Positions 41,729-53,385 of a stretch of DNA of 64,000 bases are shown here, one piece after another (position 1 is the first letter of the stretch; each line of letters opens with the position of its first letter). The notes under the pieces are model-generated. The model had not been told where the DNA came from and did no database searches. It was given only the letters and a program-made list of their open reading frames with translations. Origin of the DNA: Rachicladosporium sp. CCFEE 5018 (taxonomy: Eukaryota > Ascomycota > Dothideomycetes > Cladosporiales > Cladosporiaceae). Both the position numbers and the translations under genes were made by a program. The stretch lies in NCBI GenBank assembly GCA_002077045.2, contig KZ111141.1, forward strand, positions 1,635,093-1,699,092. The letters run 5' to 3'.

Positions 41729-44700
41729 ATGTCCCAAAGAGTGACTCGCTCGTCCGCAGCGAGGCTCGCCGCAGATACATCCACTTCCACCGACGCCTCC
41801 ACCGCCACTCCTTCCACCACCACCGACCCCACCTCAGTATCCCGAACCTCCTCCTCCCGCAAACGCAAGGCTCCCGCTACCGATCCTTCACCTCCCTTAA
41901 ACCACGCCACCCGTCAGACCAAGCGAGCACGTGCTGAGGATCCAGAAGAGGAGGTTGAGAAGAGTGAGCTATCTGCGTCTGCCAAGCGTGGCAAACGCAA
42001 GTCAGGTGCAGCGGCCATGTCCAGTACTGGGTGAGATATGTAAGATGTCACATTTTGAGAGCTTCACTAATCAAGGCAGCCCTTCACCAAGCTCGTCAGG
42101 AGATACCTCACCAACGACAGTGCCGAAAGACAGCTCACGACGTAAGAGCAATCGCAAGAAGAGCACAAAGGATGGCATGTCACTTGAGCCAATCGATTCT
42201 GAGAGTTTCATGCTGATATTTACTTCAGATGTTAACACATCCGCGGCTGCAAGCAGCTCTCGCAAATCCAAGAGAAGTGCGCGGAAGGACCAGGACATGA
42301 TCATGAAGGATGTCGGGGAGAAGTCAAGCAACGCAGGGGAAGACTCTGGGATGAACGCACATGATGATACCCAGGAAGGTGCAGAGGCGAGTGCTCCCGC
42401 CATCCCGAGACCCACAGATGATGAGCTAGATGCCCTTGCAATGATGAGAGGTATGGGAAGCAACGAGCTGTTCTCGGGCGGTTATCTCAGTCGACTCGCA
42501 GCACAAGGTGGCTTCAGCGGGGCTGGCTTGGCTGGACTAACAGGACATCTTCGCGCCATGAGTTCAATGCAGTCGGGAACTGGAGGACGTCTCAGAGGGA
42601 TTCTCGAGCAGTTGAAGATGAAGGAAGACTCGTCAATCCAGCTGATTGCCCTGCAAGAGCTCTCGGAGCTGCTCTTGGTGTCCAACGAGGACAATTTGGC
42701 TGGTCACTTCCAGCCCGATCAGTTCGTCAAGGAGTTGGTTATTCTCATGCAGCCGAACGAATTGACTCTGGAGGCGAACCCTGAGATCATGCTGCTCGCC
42801 TGCCGCTGTATCGCCAACTTGATGGAGGCTCTTCCGGCTGCCACTTCAAGCGTTGTGTATGGTGGCGCTGTTCCAGTGCTATGTCAGAAGCTTCTCGAGA
42901 TCGACTTCATCGACCTTGCAGAGCAAGCATTGAGTACATTGGAGAAGATCAGTGTCGAGTTTCCCGCTGCTATCGTAAGAGAGGGTGGCCTTACGGCATG
43001 CTTGACCTACCTTGACTTCTTCGCTACGAGCACGCAACGCACAGCTGTTACCACTGCCGCGAACTGCTGTCGCAACATACCCGAAGACTCGTTCCCGACC
43101 GTCCGCGACGTCATGCCCATTCTCCTCAACACGCTATCGAGCTCCGACCAGCGAGTTGTCGAGCAGGCATCGCTCTGCGTCTCGCGAGTGATCGATAGCT
43201 TCAAATACCACGAGTCGAAGCTGGAGGAGCTGGTGAGTGCCGATCTTTTACAAGTCATCCTCCGCTTGCTGTTGCCCGGCTCAACGAACATGATCGGACA
43301 AAACATCCACACCCAATTCCTGCGCGTCCTGTCCATCACAGCTCGCGCGTCGCCGAGACTGAGCATTGAGCTTTTGAAGATGGATGTGGTCGACACACTC
43401 TACCAAATCCTCACCGGAGTGTCACCGCCTTCAGACACCGAGCTTGACGTAGCAGCCAAGATCGACAAGAATGTTATCTTGCAAGCCATCATCCGCAAGC
43501 CGCGCGAGCAAATATACGAGACACTCAACGTGGTCTGCGAGATCTTGCCCAGCGTGTCTAGTGACGGACCGATGTTCCTCGACGATCTGCCGGATGCAGG
43601 CTATACAGGTCCTGACCACGTCAGCATGTCGACTCGCAGCAAGAAGGCACCGAACGAGACACGCGTGGATCTGCTGAAAGAGTGTCCTTTGCAGGTCAAG
43701 AGATTTGCGATCGTGCTGTTCCCAACACTCATGCATGCGTACACTTCTACAGTGAACTTGAATGTCCGCACCAAGGTTCTTACCGCACAGCTCAAGATGC
43801 TAAGCAATTTCGAGACCGACATCTTGGAGGAGGCGCTTCGCGGAGTGTCATATGCGTCACACCTTGCGTCGATACTATCGCAGCAGGAGAATCACACGCT
43901 TGTCACATTCGCATTACAAGCAGCTGAGCTGTTGTTGAAGCGGCTCGAAGCTATCTACAGACCACAATTCTACAGGGAGGGCGTCATGACAGAGATCGCT
44001 AAGCTAGCGACTCGTCCCGTCAAGGCGGAGCAGAAAACCATCGAGCCACCCAAGGCAGAGCCTGCAGTGTCACCACCGCCACCCGAAGTCGAGCCAGTGA
44101 GTGAGAATACACAGCTTCCTAACGCAACGGAGCTAGTGGAGCATATCGATCTTGGCGACGAGGAACTACCCATTGAGCACGTCGATGAGGATGACCAGGA
44201 TGAAGATGGAGAAGACCACGACCACGATAATGACGATGACGACGAGGGCTCTGAGCAGTTAGAGCCACCATCAGACGACCTCTTGAACCCACATCACGCC
44301 ATTATGGACGTACAGGATATCGTGACAACGCGGGCGAAGCGCTTCATGGATGCTCATGGGGAAGAAGGCAGTGAGGAATTACGCAACAAGGCTACTTTCG
44401 TGCTTAATGACCTCCGCGCGCTGAGCCACGAGCTCAAGGCGTGCTACAACGGCATCAGCAGCCAGGGTGGCGTGGCACTATTCAAGCGCTTGGCTGGCTA
44501 CTTCGACGGTGACGCACTGGAGAGCATCACGAGCTACGAGTTGATGACTTCTGATATCGTTGATGTCTTGCTGCAATTGCTGAACCATCCCGATGAGGAT
44601 GCGCAAGCCGATGCACGCAGGGACTTCATCGAAGTGTTCATGGCTACCACGCCTGTCAAGGCTACTGCTACTGGTACGGCAGAGTCGCCCGCAACTGGTT

Positions 44701-47600
44701 TCTCGATCCTAGTGCACAAGCTGCAAGATTTGTTGAGCAGATCCGAGCATTTCGAGGTCGTCACCGTGCACCAGAATGCACATGAGTCTAACCGCAGCAG
44801 CGCGGCGTCCATGCTAGCCAAGCAGTTGCGCCTCAGGCTGGTTGCAGATGAGGAATCTGGTATTCCTAAGACCTACAGGTCCATCATGGTGTCCATACAT
44901 GCAATCGCGACGTTCAAGGCTCTTGACGACTACTTGCGTCCTCGCATCAGCCTCTCGGAGCGGCCGAGGACTGAGCGTGGCGGTCGGCGTGGATTTGACA
45001 GCACTCTGGCTGAGTACACTGCGGCGATGGCAAGCAGTCGCGGCGCTGCTGGCTCAGCACTTCCTCCTCCACTTCCTACACTCGGATCATCTCTGCCGAC
45101 TCGTGGACCGAGCACGCCCACTTCGAGCAAGCGTACATCAAGGAGCCAGCCCTCTTTCTTCGATCCTGTTGTGCCGCCTGAGGCGTTTACATCAGAAGAG
45201 AGGCGCAGTCTTCGCAGGTCTGCGAGGAGAGCGTCGGCGCAGACACCTATGCCGCCACCACCCGCGCCGATCAAGCAAGAAGCACCCGACACTGATCTGG
45301 TGCCAGGCGCCGCGCGCATCAAGCGCGAGAGCGAGGAATCGCAGACGAACCTCGAGTGTGCAAATGAAGCTCAACTCGATGACGACGATGATGACGATGA
45401 CGAGGGTGGCGAGGATGACATGGACCTCGATGCTCTAGTCGACGATCTGGAGGACGGTGCGCTTGATGTTGACGAGCCTGACCCATCGGCCGTCAATCTT
45501 GAGATCGGCAATTCAGGCAAAGTCACTGCTCGTACCGACGAGGGCGATCGTGTTGAGACACCAACTCAGGGTACACCGACACCAGCTGCATTGCGAGAGC
45601 ATGCTAGACAAGCCAGTGCGGCACGTATGGCAGCTCAGGCTAGGCTTGCTGCGTATGCTGGTGGTGGCGTTGGACACATGTCATACGCCAGTGCACTGCA
45701 GCAGATTCCCCAAGACTGGCATATTGAGTTCAGCATCAACGGCCAGCCTTTGTCCGCGGAGACGACCATCTACAGAGCTTGTCACTTTAATCAAGTTGGC
45801 CGCGAGGAGCTCAATACGCATAAGATCTGGTCTGCCACTCACGCGATCTCCTTCAAGAAGGTGCAAGGTCCACCTGCTGATTCCAGCTCGCTCACACCGC
45901 CACCCGAAAGCAGCTCATCTCAGGACAGTGGCAACCTGCCGCCATCTCTGGGCAAGCACCCAGTCACCGCCAGTATCCTTCGCCTGATGAGCATCCTCCA
46001 CAGCCTGAACGCCAACCTGGACGAGGTTATCGCTGAGAGCAAGACGCCGTTGAGGCTGCACTCAGAGCCTTTGACGCAGTTCGTCAACACTAAGCTCACT
46101 GCCAAGCTCAACCGCCAACTCGAAGAGCCGTTGATCGTGGCTAGCAACTGCCTTCCGACCTGGAGTGAAGACCTCGCCCGCTTCTATCCCTTCCTGTTCC
46201 CCTTCGAGACCCGCCATCTGTTCCTGCAATCCACGTCCTTCGGTTACTCTCGTTCGATGACACGCTGGCAGAGCGCACAGTCTCAGAGTGACAACCGGCC
46301 GGGTAGGCACCGGGACGACAGGCCCAATCTGGGTAGACTGCAGAGGCAGAAGGTGCGCATCTCCCGCAGCAGGATCCTGGAGTCGGCCATCAAGGTCATG
46401 GAGATGTATGGCTCCTCGCCATCCGTACTCGAAGTGGAGTACTTCGAGGAAGTCGGCACTGGACTTGGACCTACGCTAGAGTTCTACTCCACAGTCTCGA
46501 AAGACTTCTCGAAGAAGAAGACGAAGCTGTGGCGTGAGAACGAGAGCACTGGCACCGACGACTATGCGTTTGGCAAGCGCGGTCTCTTCCCGGCACCGAT
46601 GGACGAGGCGATGAGCAAGTGCGAGAATGGCCAGCGCATCCTCCAGCTCTTCAAGGTCCTGGGCAAATTCGTCGCTCGCTCCATGCTCGACAGCCGCATC
46701 ATCGATGTCAGCCTTAACCCGACATTCTTCCGTGTCGGCGACGGTGGCCTATCTCTGAACCTCGCCGCCGTTGCTACAGTCGACCAAGACCTCGCCAAGT
46801 CTCTCAAGATGCTGAAGAAGTACGTCACTGCCCGCGAGCGCATCGAAGAGGACTCCCGCTTGAACCTCTCGCAGAAGATCAGCAAGGTCCAGGGCATTCG
46901 TGTCAACGATGCTAGAATCGAGGATCTGGGTCTAGACTTTACCCTACCCGGCTACCCGCACATCGAGCTTGCCGAGCACGGCGCTTCGACTGATGTGACG
47001 ATTCACAACCTGTCCACCTACATCCGCAAAGTCATCGAAGTCACGCTGCTCACTGGTGTACAGCGCCAAATCGATGCCTTCCGCGCTGGGTTCAGCCAAG
47101 TGTTCCCTTACACTGCGCTTAAGGCGTTTACTCCGGATGAGCTGGTCATGCTTTTCGGCAGAGTCAAGGAGGACTGGAGTCTGGAGACCTTGATGGACAG
47201 CATCAAGGCCGATCACGGATTCAATCTGGACAGTAAGAGTGTGAGGAACTTGTTGCAGGTCATGAGCGAGATGCCTGAGGAGCAGAGGAGAGGTTTTTTG
47301 CAATTCGTGACTGGCAGTCCCAAGCTTCCCATCGGTGGTGTGTATCTCCTTGCCCGGTCAGTATCATTGTGGAGAGCGCAGCTCACTGACATCTTCTTCG
47401 CAGGTTTCAAGAGTCTCACACCGATGTTCACGGTCGTGTGTAAGCCTGCTGAGCCGCCATACACTTCCGACGAGTATCTGCCATCGGTCATGACCTGCGT
47501 CAACTACCTGAAGATGCCGGACTACAGCTCGCTGGAGGTGTTGAAGGATAAGCTTGGGGTGGCGTGTAGGGAGGGGCAGGGGAGCTTCCATCTCTCTTGA
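41729..47600 (+). CDS. UFD4: UFD4/TRIP12-type HECT E3 ubiquitin ligase
   Basis: Exons 41729-42030, 42080-47337 and 47404-47600 give 1918 residues. The N-terminus is Ser/Thr/Lys-rich; armadillo-type repeats follow (LRGILEQLKMKEDSSIQLIALQELSELLL split across repeats, VEQASLCVSRVID, LLPGSTNMIGQ), then acidic linkers, and a HECT domain (about 1500-1918): SRSRILESAIKVMEMYGSSPS, EVEYFEEVGTGLGPTLEFYS, the late GFKSLTPMFTVVCKP, and the active-site motif SVMTCVNYLKMPDYSS with the catalytic Cys. UFD4 builds chains on ubiquitin-fusion and N-degron substrates. The last intron (66 bases, in frame) is supported because it removes an alien insert inside PIGGFKSLTP. A second in-frame intron, 42175-42228, with a GC donor and a TTTACTTCAG acceptor, is possible. 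Confidence 0.94.
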
Positions 47601-48112
47601 GGTGGATGCGAGATGCGTGTGCAGTGAGAGGGAGATGCGGCATAGGCGGGAAGGCTGTGGGGCGGGGTCGTCGAGGAGAGGTGGTGGTGCGGTGCTTGGA
47701 CGGCGTTTGGCATAACATGCATAGCCTTGGGCGGTACACTGGACGATGACAATGCTGACGACGAGTCGCTGACTGGTGTTGGGTGGTGTGCATGCTTATT
47801 AGGGTATAGATAACGGCAACTCACGGGAGTACGTCGAGCACGATCATTGACGGTATGTACGTACAGCAAGACGAATGCCAGCATTTGGCAACAGATCTCT
47901 CAGCGACAAGATGATGTTCCATCGCTGCCTGTAAGGTGTACCGTTATGACCAGCGTGGACCGACAGACTTGTAAGTCCCGACTTCTCCGCTGCAATGAAT
48001 CGCACGGTAACATTCTCACGGTATGCATTACAGACGCGTAGGGGATTAGAGATTACCAGGGAAGCACATTGCGAATGAAGCTTTGCATCTGACAAGATCA
48101 TGCCTTTCATTC
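47601..48112. other. Intergenic, convergent 3' flanks
   Basis: Lies between the 3' ends of UFD4 and FMP52. No supported feature. Confidence 0.5.
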
Positions 48113-48778
48113 CTACTTCCCCAACCTGATGATCTCCCCTCCACCAAGCACCCTGACCTTCCCATCCTGCTTCCCCTCCAACGCCTCCAACCCAGCTTTG
48201 ACCGCCGCCCGTCCAATAACCTCCGGCGTCTGCGCCCAGAAGTCCACCGCTCGATCACCCCCTACAGTCCTCAGAAGCCCTTTCACCCGTCTCAGCACGT
48301 TCTCGGTCGTAGTCTGCCTCTCCCCAGCAATCCAGCCAGGCCGCACAAAGATCGTGTGCTCGAAATCTAGTGCTTTGACGGCTTCCTCCAATTCGCCTTT
48401 CATTTTCGGGTACCCGAAGTAGGAGTGAGAATTTGCGTTCGCGGCTGAGACAAGCACGTAGACTTTCGTTCCGGATTCCTTTGCTTTGGTGGCGAGAGCG
48501 AGGTTTAGGTCGTAGTCGACTTTGCGTTGGTCCTCGAAACCGCCTGCTATTGCGCGCGAAGTCGCGAGCGCGGAGAAGAAGATCTGGGCATTGCTTGGGT
48601 AGAGTGAGGGCCAGGTGTGGGGGTCTGAGGCTGTGAGGGGCGTGAGGCTTGAGGAGGTGTGTGGGAGGGTTTTGCGGGTGAAAGCTTGCACTGATGAGAC
48701 GCTTGGGGCGGCGAGGAGGTGGGTCAGGATAGGAGTGCCGGTTTGACCTGTGCTACCTGCGAGCACGGCTGTGGTCAT
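48113..48778 (-). CDS. FMP52: FMP52-like NAD(P)-binding protein
   Basis: A single exon of 221 residues, the usual length for fungal Fmp52. It begins with MTTAVLAGSTGQTGTPILTHLL, the glycine-rich nucleotide-binding loop of an atypical short-chain dehydrogenase (HTATIP2/TIP30-like). Further conserved parts are VDYDLNLALATKAKESG, YVLVSAANANSHSYFGYPKMKGELEEAV and IFVRPGWIAGER. Yeast Fmp52 is a mitochondrial outer-membrane/ER-associated protein of unknown activity. The start lies 388 bases from the divergent BFR2 gene. Confidence 0.9.
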   Translation of the reverse strand: MTTAVLAGSTGQTGTPILTHLLAAPSVSSVQAFTRKTLPHTSSSLTPLTASDPHTWPSLYPSNAQIFFSALATSRAIAGGFEDQRKVDYDLNLALATKAKESGTKVYVLVSAANANSHSYFGYPKMKGELEEAVKALDFEHTIFVRPGWIAGERQTTTENVLRRVKGLLRTVGGDRAVDFWAQTPEVIGRAAVKAGLEALEGKQDGKVRVLGGGEIIRLGK

Positions 48779-49165
48779 CTTTGACTAAGATCGAAAGGAA
48801 CCCGGGTTTGCGGTCCGGCTTGCAAAACTGGTGTAACGGTGCTGAACGTGATGAATTTTCGAATTTCTCCTAGCTATCGTTGGAGGTGATTTAGATCTAT
48901 ATGGTAATACGGAGATTCCTACATAATCTTTCTCAAAAGGCGTGATGGCGGGAATCCTGCGAGCTCGTACGGAATGACTCGCGTATATATGCGCTCTTGC
49001 TCCTTCGCTTGAACCCAAAAGTACATATAAGGTTGACAAGGTTCGAGCAGGAAGCCTCGGCTCGTCGCGCTGATCAGCATCCGAGATCCGAGATCCGAGC
49101 GTTCGAACTGCTCTGGATGGAATTTCCAGCTCGAAATCTACTGCGGCAATGTTTAGTATTTAGTC
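48779..49165. promoter_or_regulatory. Shared promoter region of FMP52 and BFR2
   Basis: 387 bases between divergent genes. It contains a tandem GATCCGA word (ATCCGAGATCCGAGATCCGAGC near 49079-49100 in three copies). No gene is present. Confidence 0.4.
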
Positions 49166-50624
49166 ATGGCGCCCAGGAATAGTGCTTTCGATGACTTGGA
49201 AGATTCTCGACTCACTGGTGAGGATATTGCGTTTGCATGAACAGGAATGCGAGCTAACATTACATGCAGAAATTGACCCTGAGGCGGACTTGCCAGACTC
49301 AGACAGCGAAGCATCTGGCAGCGAGTCCGATGGCGCAGCGGCGCGAGATCACTATGTCGATGTTGGAAAGAGCAAGCTGAGGAAGCCGAAAGAGATCGCA
49401 CTTGGTCCGCAGTACAGTGGATCACGAGTCAGTCGAGATGCAGCATTGGAGGATGAAGAAGACGACCCTTTCGCGAAGGGTTTCGATGATGAAGACAGCG
49501 AGATGGAAGATGCACTCAATGGAGTGGATGACGACAGCGAGGGAGAGAATGACGATGAGGATGACCTCGACACGGATGCAACGGACATGAGCGACGAACG
49601 CACTGATCGACAGGCACCAGGACTGGACGCGGATGATCAAGAAGCCTTACGGAAGCAAATGCGATCTGTTGCTTCAGTGTCGGCCGCTGTGCAGACTGAT
49701 GTGAAGCGTGGCCATGCAATCAAGAAGCAGCGTGCCGCGTTCGACTCCTTGCTCAACACTCGAATCAAGCTGCAGAAGAGTCTGGTTGCGGCGAACACGC
49801 TCGTGGCACTAGATACATCGAGCTCAATGATCCAAGATGATGAGGTCAAGGACGCCATTACAAGTGCAGAGATTGCCGCATTCAAACTTTGGTCATCGCT
49901 CACCACTTTCCGCGAAGAGATCACCGCAGCTCGGACTGGCGAGAAGCGGAAGCGATCGACCTTGTCGCAAGACATGCCTACATCTCGACTGCTGAGCTAC
50001 ACGCAAGAGCAGGAAGTGGATGCGATCGTTCGCAGAAATGCTGTGCTGCAGAAGTGGTCGTCTAAGGTCAGGGCAAACGCACCCACAGTCGACTCGCAGA
50101 AGAGCCGGCTGAACAACACTGTCCACGAGACAACCATCATCGATGTCCTCAACGAGCATCTCTCCGCACCCGAGCGACTGTTAAAGCGCGCACACACACC
50201 CCGGTCATGTGCTCCGGTGCAGTCGGCAAAGCGACTGATCGAGGATCCGAGTATCTACGATGATGCCGACTTCTACGGACTGCTGCTGAAAGAGCTGCTT
50301 GACTCGAAATCTAGTGCAGACTCCACAGCGGCTGCAAGTGTGGACGTGGGTACTTTCAGTGCAGTGCGGAAAGAGGCAAAGACGAAGCGAAACGTGGACG
50401 TTAAGGCTAGCAAGGGAAGGAAGCTGAAGTATACCGTGCATGAGAAGCTGCAGAACTTCATGGCGCCTGAAGAGCTTGGAAGTTGGGGTCAGAAACAGAC
50501 GGACGAGCTGTTTGGAAGCTTGTTCGGGAGGAGACTAATGTTGGACGAGGCAGACGGCGCAGAGGAGAACGTCGATGAGGATGTGCTGGATCCCGAAGCC
50601 GCGACGTTGCTCTTCGGTCGCTAA
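49166..50624 (+). CDS. BFR2: BFR2/AATF ribosome biogenesis protein
   Basis: Two exons, 49166-49217 and 49270-50624, with a 52-base GTGAGG...ATGCAG intron; splicing joins DDLEDSRLT to EIDPEADLPD. The product has 468 residues. It shows the AATF/Che-1 (Traube) family features: an acidic N-terminal third, KKQRAAFDSLLNTRIKLQKSL, a central helical region, and the C-terminal TRAUB block KASKGRKLKYTVHEKLQNFMAPE with LFGSLFGRR. Yeast Bfr2 is an early 90S pre-ribosome factor working with Dbp4 and Enp2. The start at 49166 is the only ATG that splices correctly. Confidence 0.93.
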
Positions 50625-50987
50625 AATTGTGTGAAATGCAGCTTCTACACCAAGTCGGCATGCGTGTTGTAACCCGAGACTTGTGAGCTACAGGGGCTGA
50701 GACCACTACTGTCAACTTTCGCACGAACCATTGTGGGAACCCATCACGAAGAGACATCTCATGTCACGCACTAAGTCCTTCCAGTCAACTATAAGACATC
50801 TCAAGCAAACCACCCCAGATCTCGACTGCGTTTCGAGTTCTATCCCGAGTTGCAAGTACTGATGTTATAGGCGCCGATTCGCCTACTAGGTATCCCACTG
50901 GTTCCGTAAATACTTCTCGATTGTTCCCCTCCACCGTTCCACGCTTCACTGATCTTGACAGCGCTGGCAGCTCTCGCTCTTCTAGCC
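50625..50987. other. Intergenic, no gene seen
   Basis: This divides the housekeeping block from the duplicated accessory region. No supported feature. Confidence 0.5.
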
Positions 50988-52094
50988 ATGAATACTGGAT
51001 CAGATAAAGAGCTTACTGGCGACCAGCTCTTGGACAGAGTGTGGGCAAGACTCCGCGCAGCACGGGGAATCAATACGACAGCTGTACCGGGCACACAAGA
51101 CGTTCGCAGCACAGGCGAGCAGGATGATGAAGGGTTCGAGTTGGCTGCTAATGCAGAGGAAGAACGCCATCAGCGTCCACGGAAGTCTTCAGACGCCTCC
51201 ATCTTCTCTATCAGCCCAACGCCATCGTACGTCGAAGACATACATGGTCAACGATCTCGCTCACCTTCCATCTCTGACCAGCTGGAAGCCAATCAGATTG
51301 ACGACGAGGATGCCGAATTGTCTGATCTAAGCTCAAAGCTGTCAGAGCCTGAGGATCCGCCTTGTGCACATCCGCCATGCCGGGATAATTGGATCCGATG
51401 CAACTCATGTCTGGATTAGAGATGCCGATATGAATCTCTCCGTCTGCACACATGCAGACACTGGTACTGCGCAGAATGTCTAGAACGCTGGTACGAGGCT
51501 AGCATACGAGATGAGAGTCGTTGGCCGCCAAAGTGTTGCGAAGATGAGTATGACGACGAGGACGGGGACACTACTATAGACTTTGAAGACGTGGCGACGT
51601 TGATCTCCAAGCCGCTTCGCGATGAGATTCTGGAGAAGTGGGAGGAACTGCACTCACGACATCGGACCTACTGCTCGAACCGAGCCTGTGGCGCTTACAT
51701 CGAGCGGTCACGTCACTTTGACACGATTGATGGTGCTGTTGCGTATTGTGGGAACTGTAGCACGGTGACTTGCAAGAGCTGTAAGGAGGTAGACCATCGC
51801 CCTACACGTTGTGCGTGCAACGAAGAGGATGAAGCAGTGTTGGCTTTCGCTAAAGAGGAAGGATCAGCGCGATGCCCAGACTGTGGCCACGTGGTAACGA
51901 GGATCGACGGTTGTCCACATATGGTCTGCAGGTGCAAGGCTGAATTCTGCATACTGTGCAACGCGCGTTGGAAGACTCGTGAGTGCCGCATGTACTAGTG
52001 GCTAGTGCCTGAACTCGACCGATACTTGGCTCTGGCTGAGGAGAGTGAACGGATGATGCGCCTAGTATCAGATCTCCGTGAAAGTGCTAGGTAG
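50988..52094 (+). pseudogene. RING/IBR (RBR) E3 ligase copy with two in-frame TAG codons
   Basis: From ATG 50988 one frame can be followed to a TAG at 52092-52094 (368 codons), interrupted by TAG at 51417-51419 and TAG at 51996-51998. An acidic Ser-rich N-terminus is followed by RING1 (CNSCLD, stop, RCRYESLRLHTCRHWYCAECLERWYE, WPPKCC), an IBR-like segment (YCSNRACGAYIERS, YCGNCSTVTCKSCKEVDHRPTRC) and RING2 (ARCPDCGHVVTRIDGCPHMVCRCKAEFCILC). The putative RING2 catalytic Cys region is GCPHMVCRC. Because conserved zinc ligands lie on both sides of the first stop, the stop is a lesion and not a natural end. The nearest relative here is the copy at 53386. RBR ligases pass ubiquitin through a RING2 cysteine. 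Confidence 0.8.
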
Positions 52095-52484
52095 GCGATC
52101 TGACCGCGCGAACGCTCCGGCCATCTTCCTCTATGTCAAAACCTTCATGCATGACATACTCTCTTTCGAACGCTATGTCCTTAGAGATTACTTCGTTGTG
52201 TTAGAATGATAACTAAGGAGATTCTTTGCTTACATTGCTTCGAAGGACAGGTTGTATGCGTTTCCTACTACGAAAGTCTGCTCGTTGCACGACCGATGCA
52301 CGTTTTGCTAGTAGTTTTTCTTGTTGCTGCTCACGAGTCCAGATTGCACCACAACAAGAAATCTGGGCGACGATGCAATTGTGCACGACTTCATTCTGTT
52401 TGTCACTTTACTAGCTAAACTGAGACACTCTCCGTCGAAAAAAAAAGGTCTTCCTTCCCCACAGGCTTACACTTTCTCATCACG

Positions 52485-52766
52485 ATGTCGGAATCTACCG
52501 ACAGCGTGCCATCTTCCATCAGTGACGAGTTTGGCTGCGTATGTTTATCATGCGAGTGTGAAGTCCCAGACGATCGGATCTGCTTGTCGCCCACCCAACA
52601 TTTCTACTGCGCCGGTTGCGTGGAGAGGATGTTTCGAATGGCCAATGCCACTCGGGGTGCTCGAAGCACAAGAGGATCGCTTTTTGCTCGCCAGAGATGT
52701 GAGCGGAGATCCGCGAAAATACTTGATCCTGTTCAATGCAAGACGTCAGGTCCTCCACCGCGTTGA
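52485..52766 (+). pseudogene. Short RING1-like remnant
   Basis: An ATG frame of 93 residues. It carries a single RING1-like half (CVCLSCECEVPDD, QHFYCAGCVERMFRM) similar in spacing to the RBR copies on either side, but one zinc ligand before the His is replaced (SPTQH where a Cys is expected) and no IBR or RING2 follows. A longer overlapping frame (to 53073) has no recognised domain. I read it as a truncated duplicate, but a genuine small RING-like protein is possible. Confidence 0.45.
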
Positions 52767-53385
52767 TGATGCAGAGATCGTTCCGCCGACAAAGCACAAA
52801 GCTTGGATCCGCGATGGTTGTCAAAAGTTCACATCGATGGATCTTTTGATGGAAATGAACGTCGATGACATTCATGAGGCCGTGACCTTCACCGCGGAAG
52901 AGATGGGCATTCACCGACAGGGCTATTGTGTATCACCTGTGGACTTCCAGGGTGACAGACTTATACATCCAGGAGAGCTAGCTTCTGTTGAGGGACAAGC
53001 AGTGTGGTCATCGGGAAAGTGGTCCAACAAGAATGACACGACCGAGGATGGGCTTCCGAGATCGAATCGCTAGAATTGGAGGATGAATCGTTTTCTTCGG
53101 CGGAGTGATGGGTGCAAGACCTGGTGATGCATGATGTGGCGGAACACACGGCCTCGCACCTGTAGTGGCGGATGACAGCTTGGATCGTGGGCCACTGGCA
53201 GTCCTGTTGCATCCAGGCTGGCAATGGGGCTGTGAAGACTTTCATACGCTTCTGCTCCATCGTTCCTTCCTTCGTTCCTTCCCAGTAATAAGCACGTGGA
53301 GTCTTGGCCCTCTTGTTTGTGCCTTGCGTCGAAATTGATCCTCTTGACATCTGCAACACAACACTCAGTGTCCCACAACAACAAG

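Noticed and set aside
52321..53073. A 250-codon plus-strand frame overlapping the RING1 remnant
   Set aside because: No recognisable domain and no ATG in a convincing context; it overlaps the frame with the RING-like cysteines. It might be part of a rearranged gene, but this is not supported enough to annotate.
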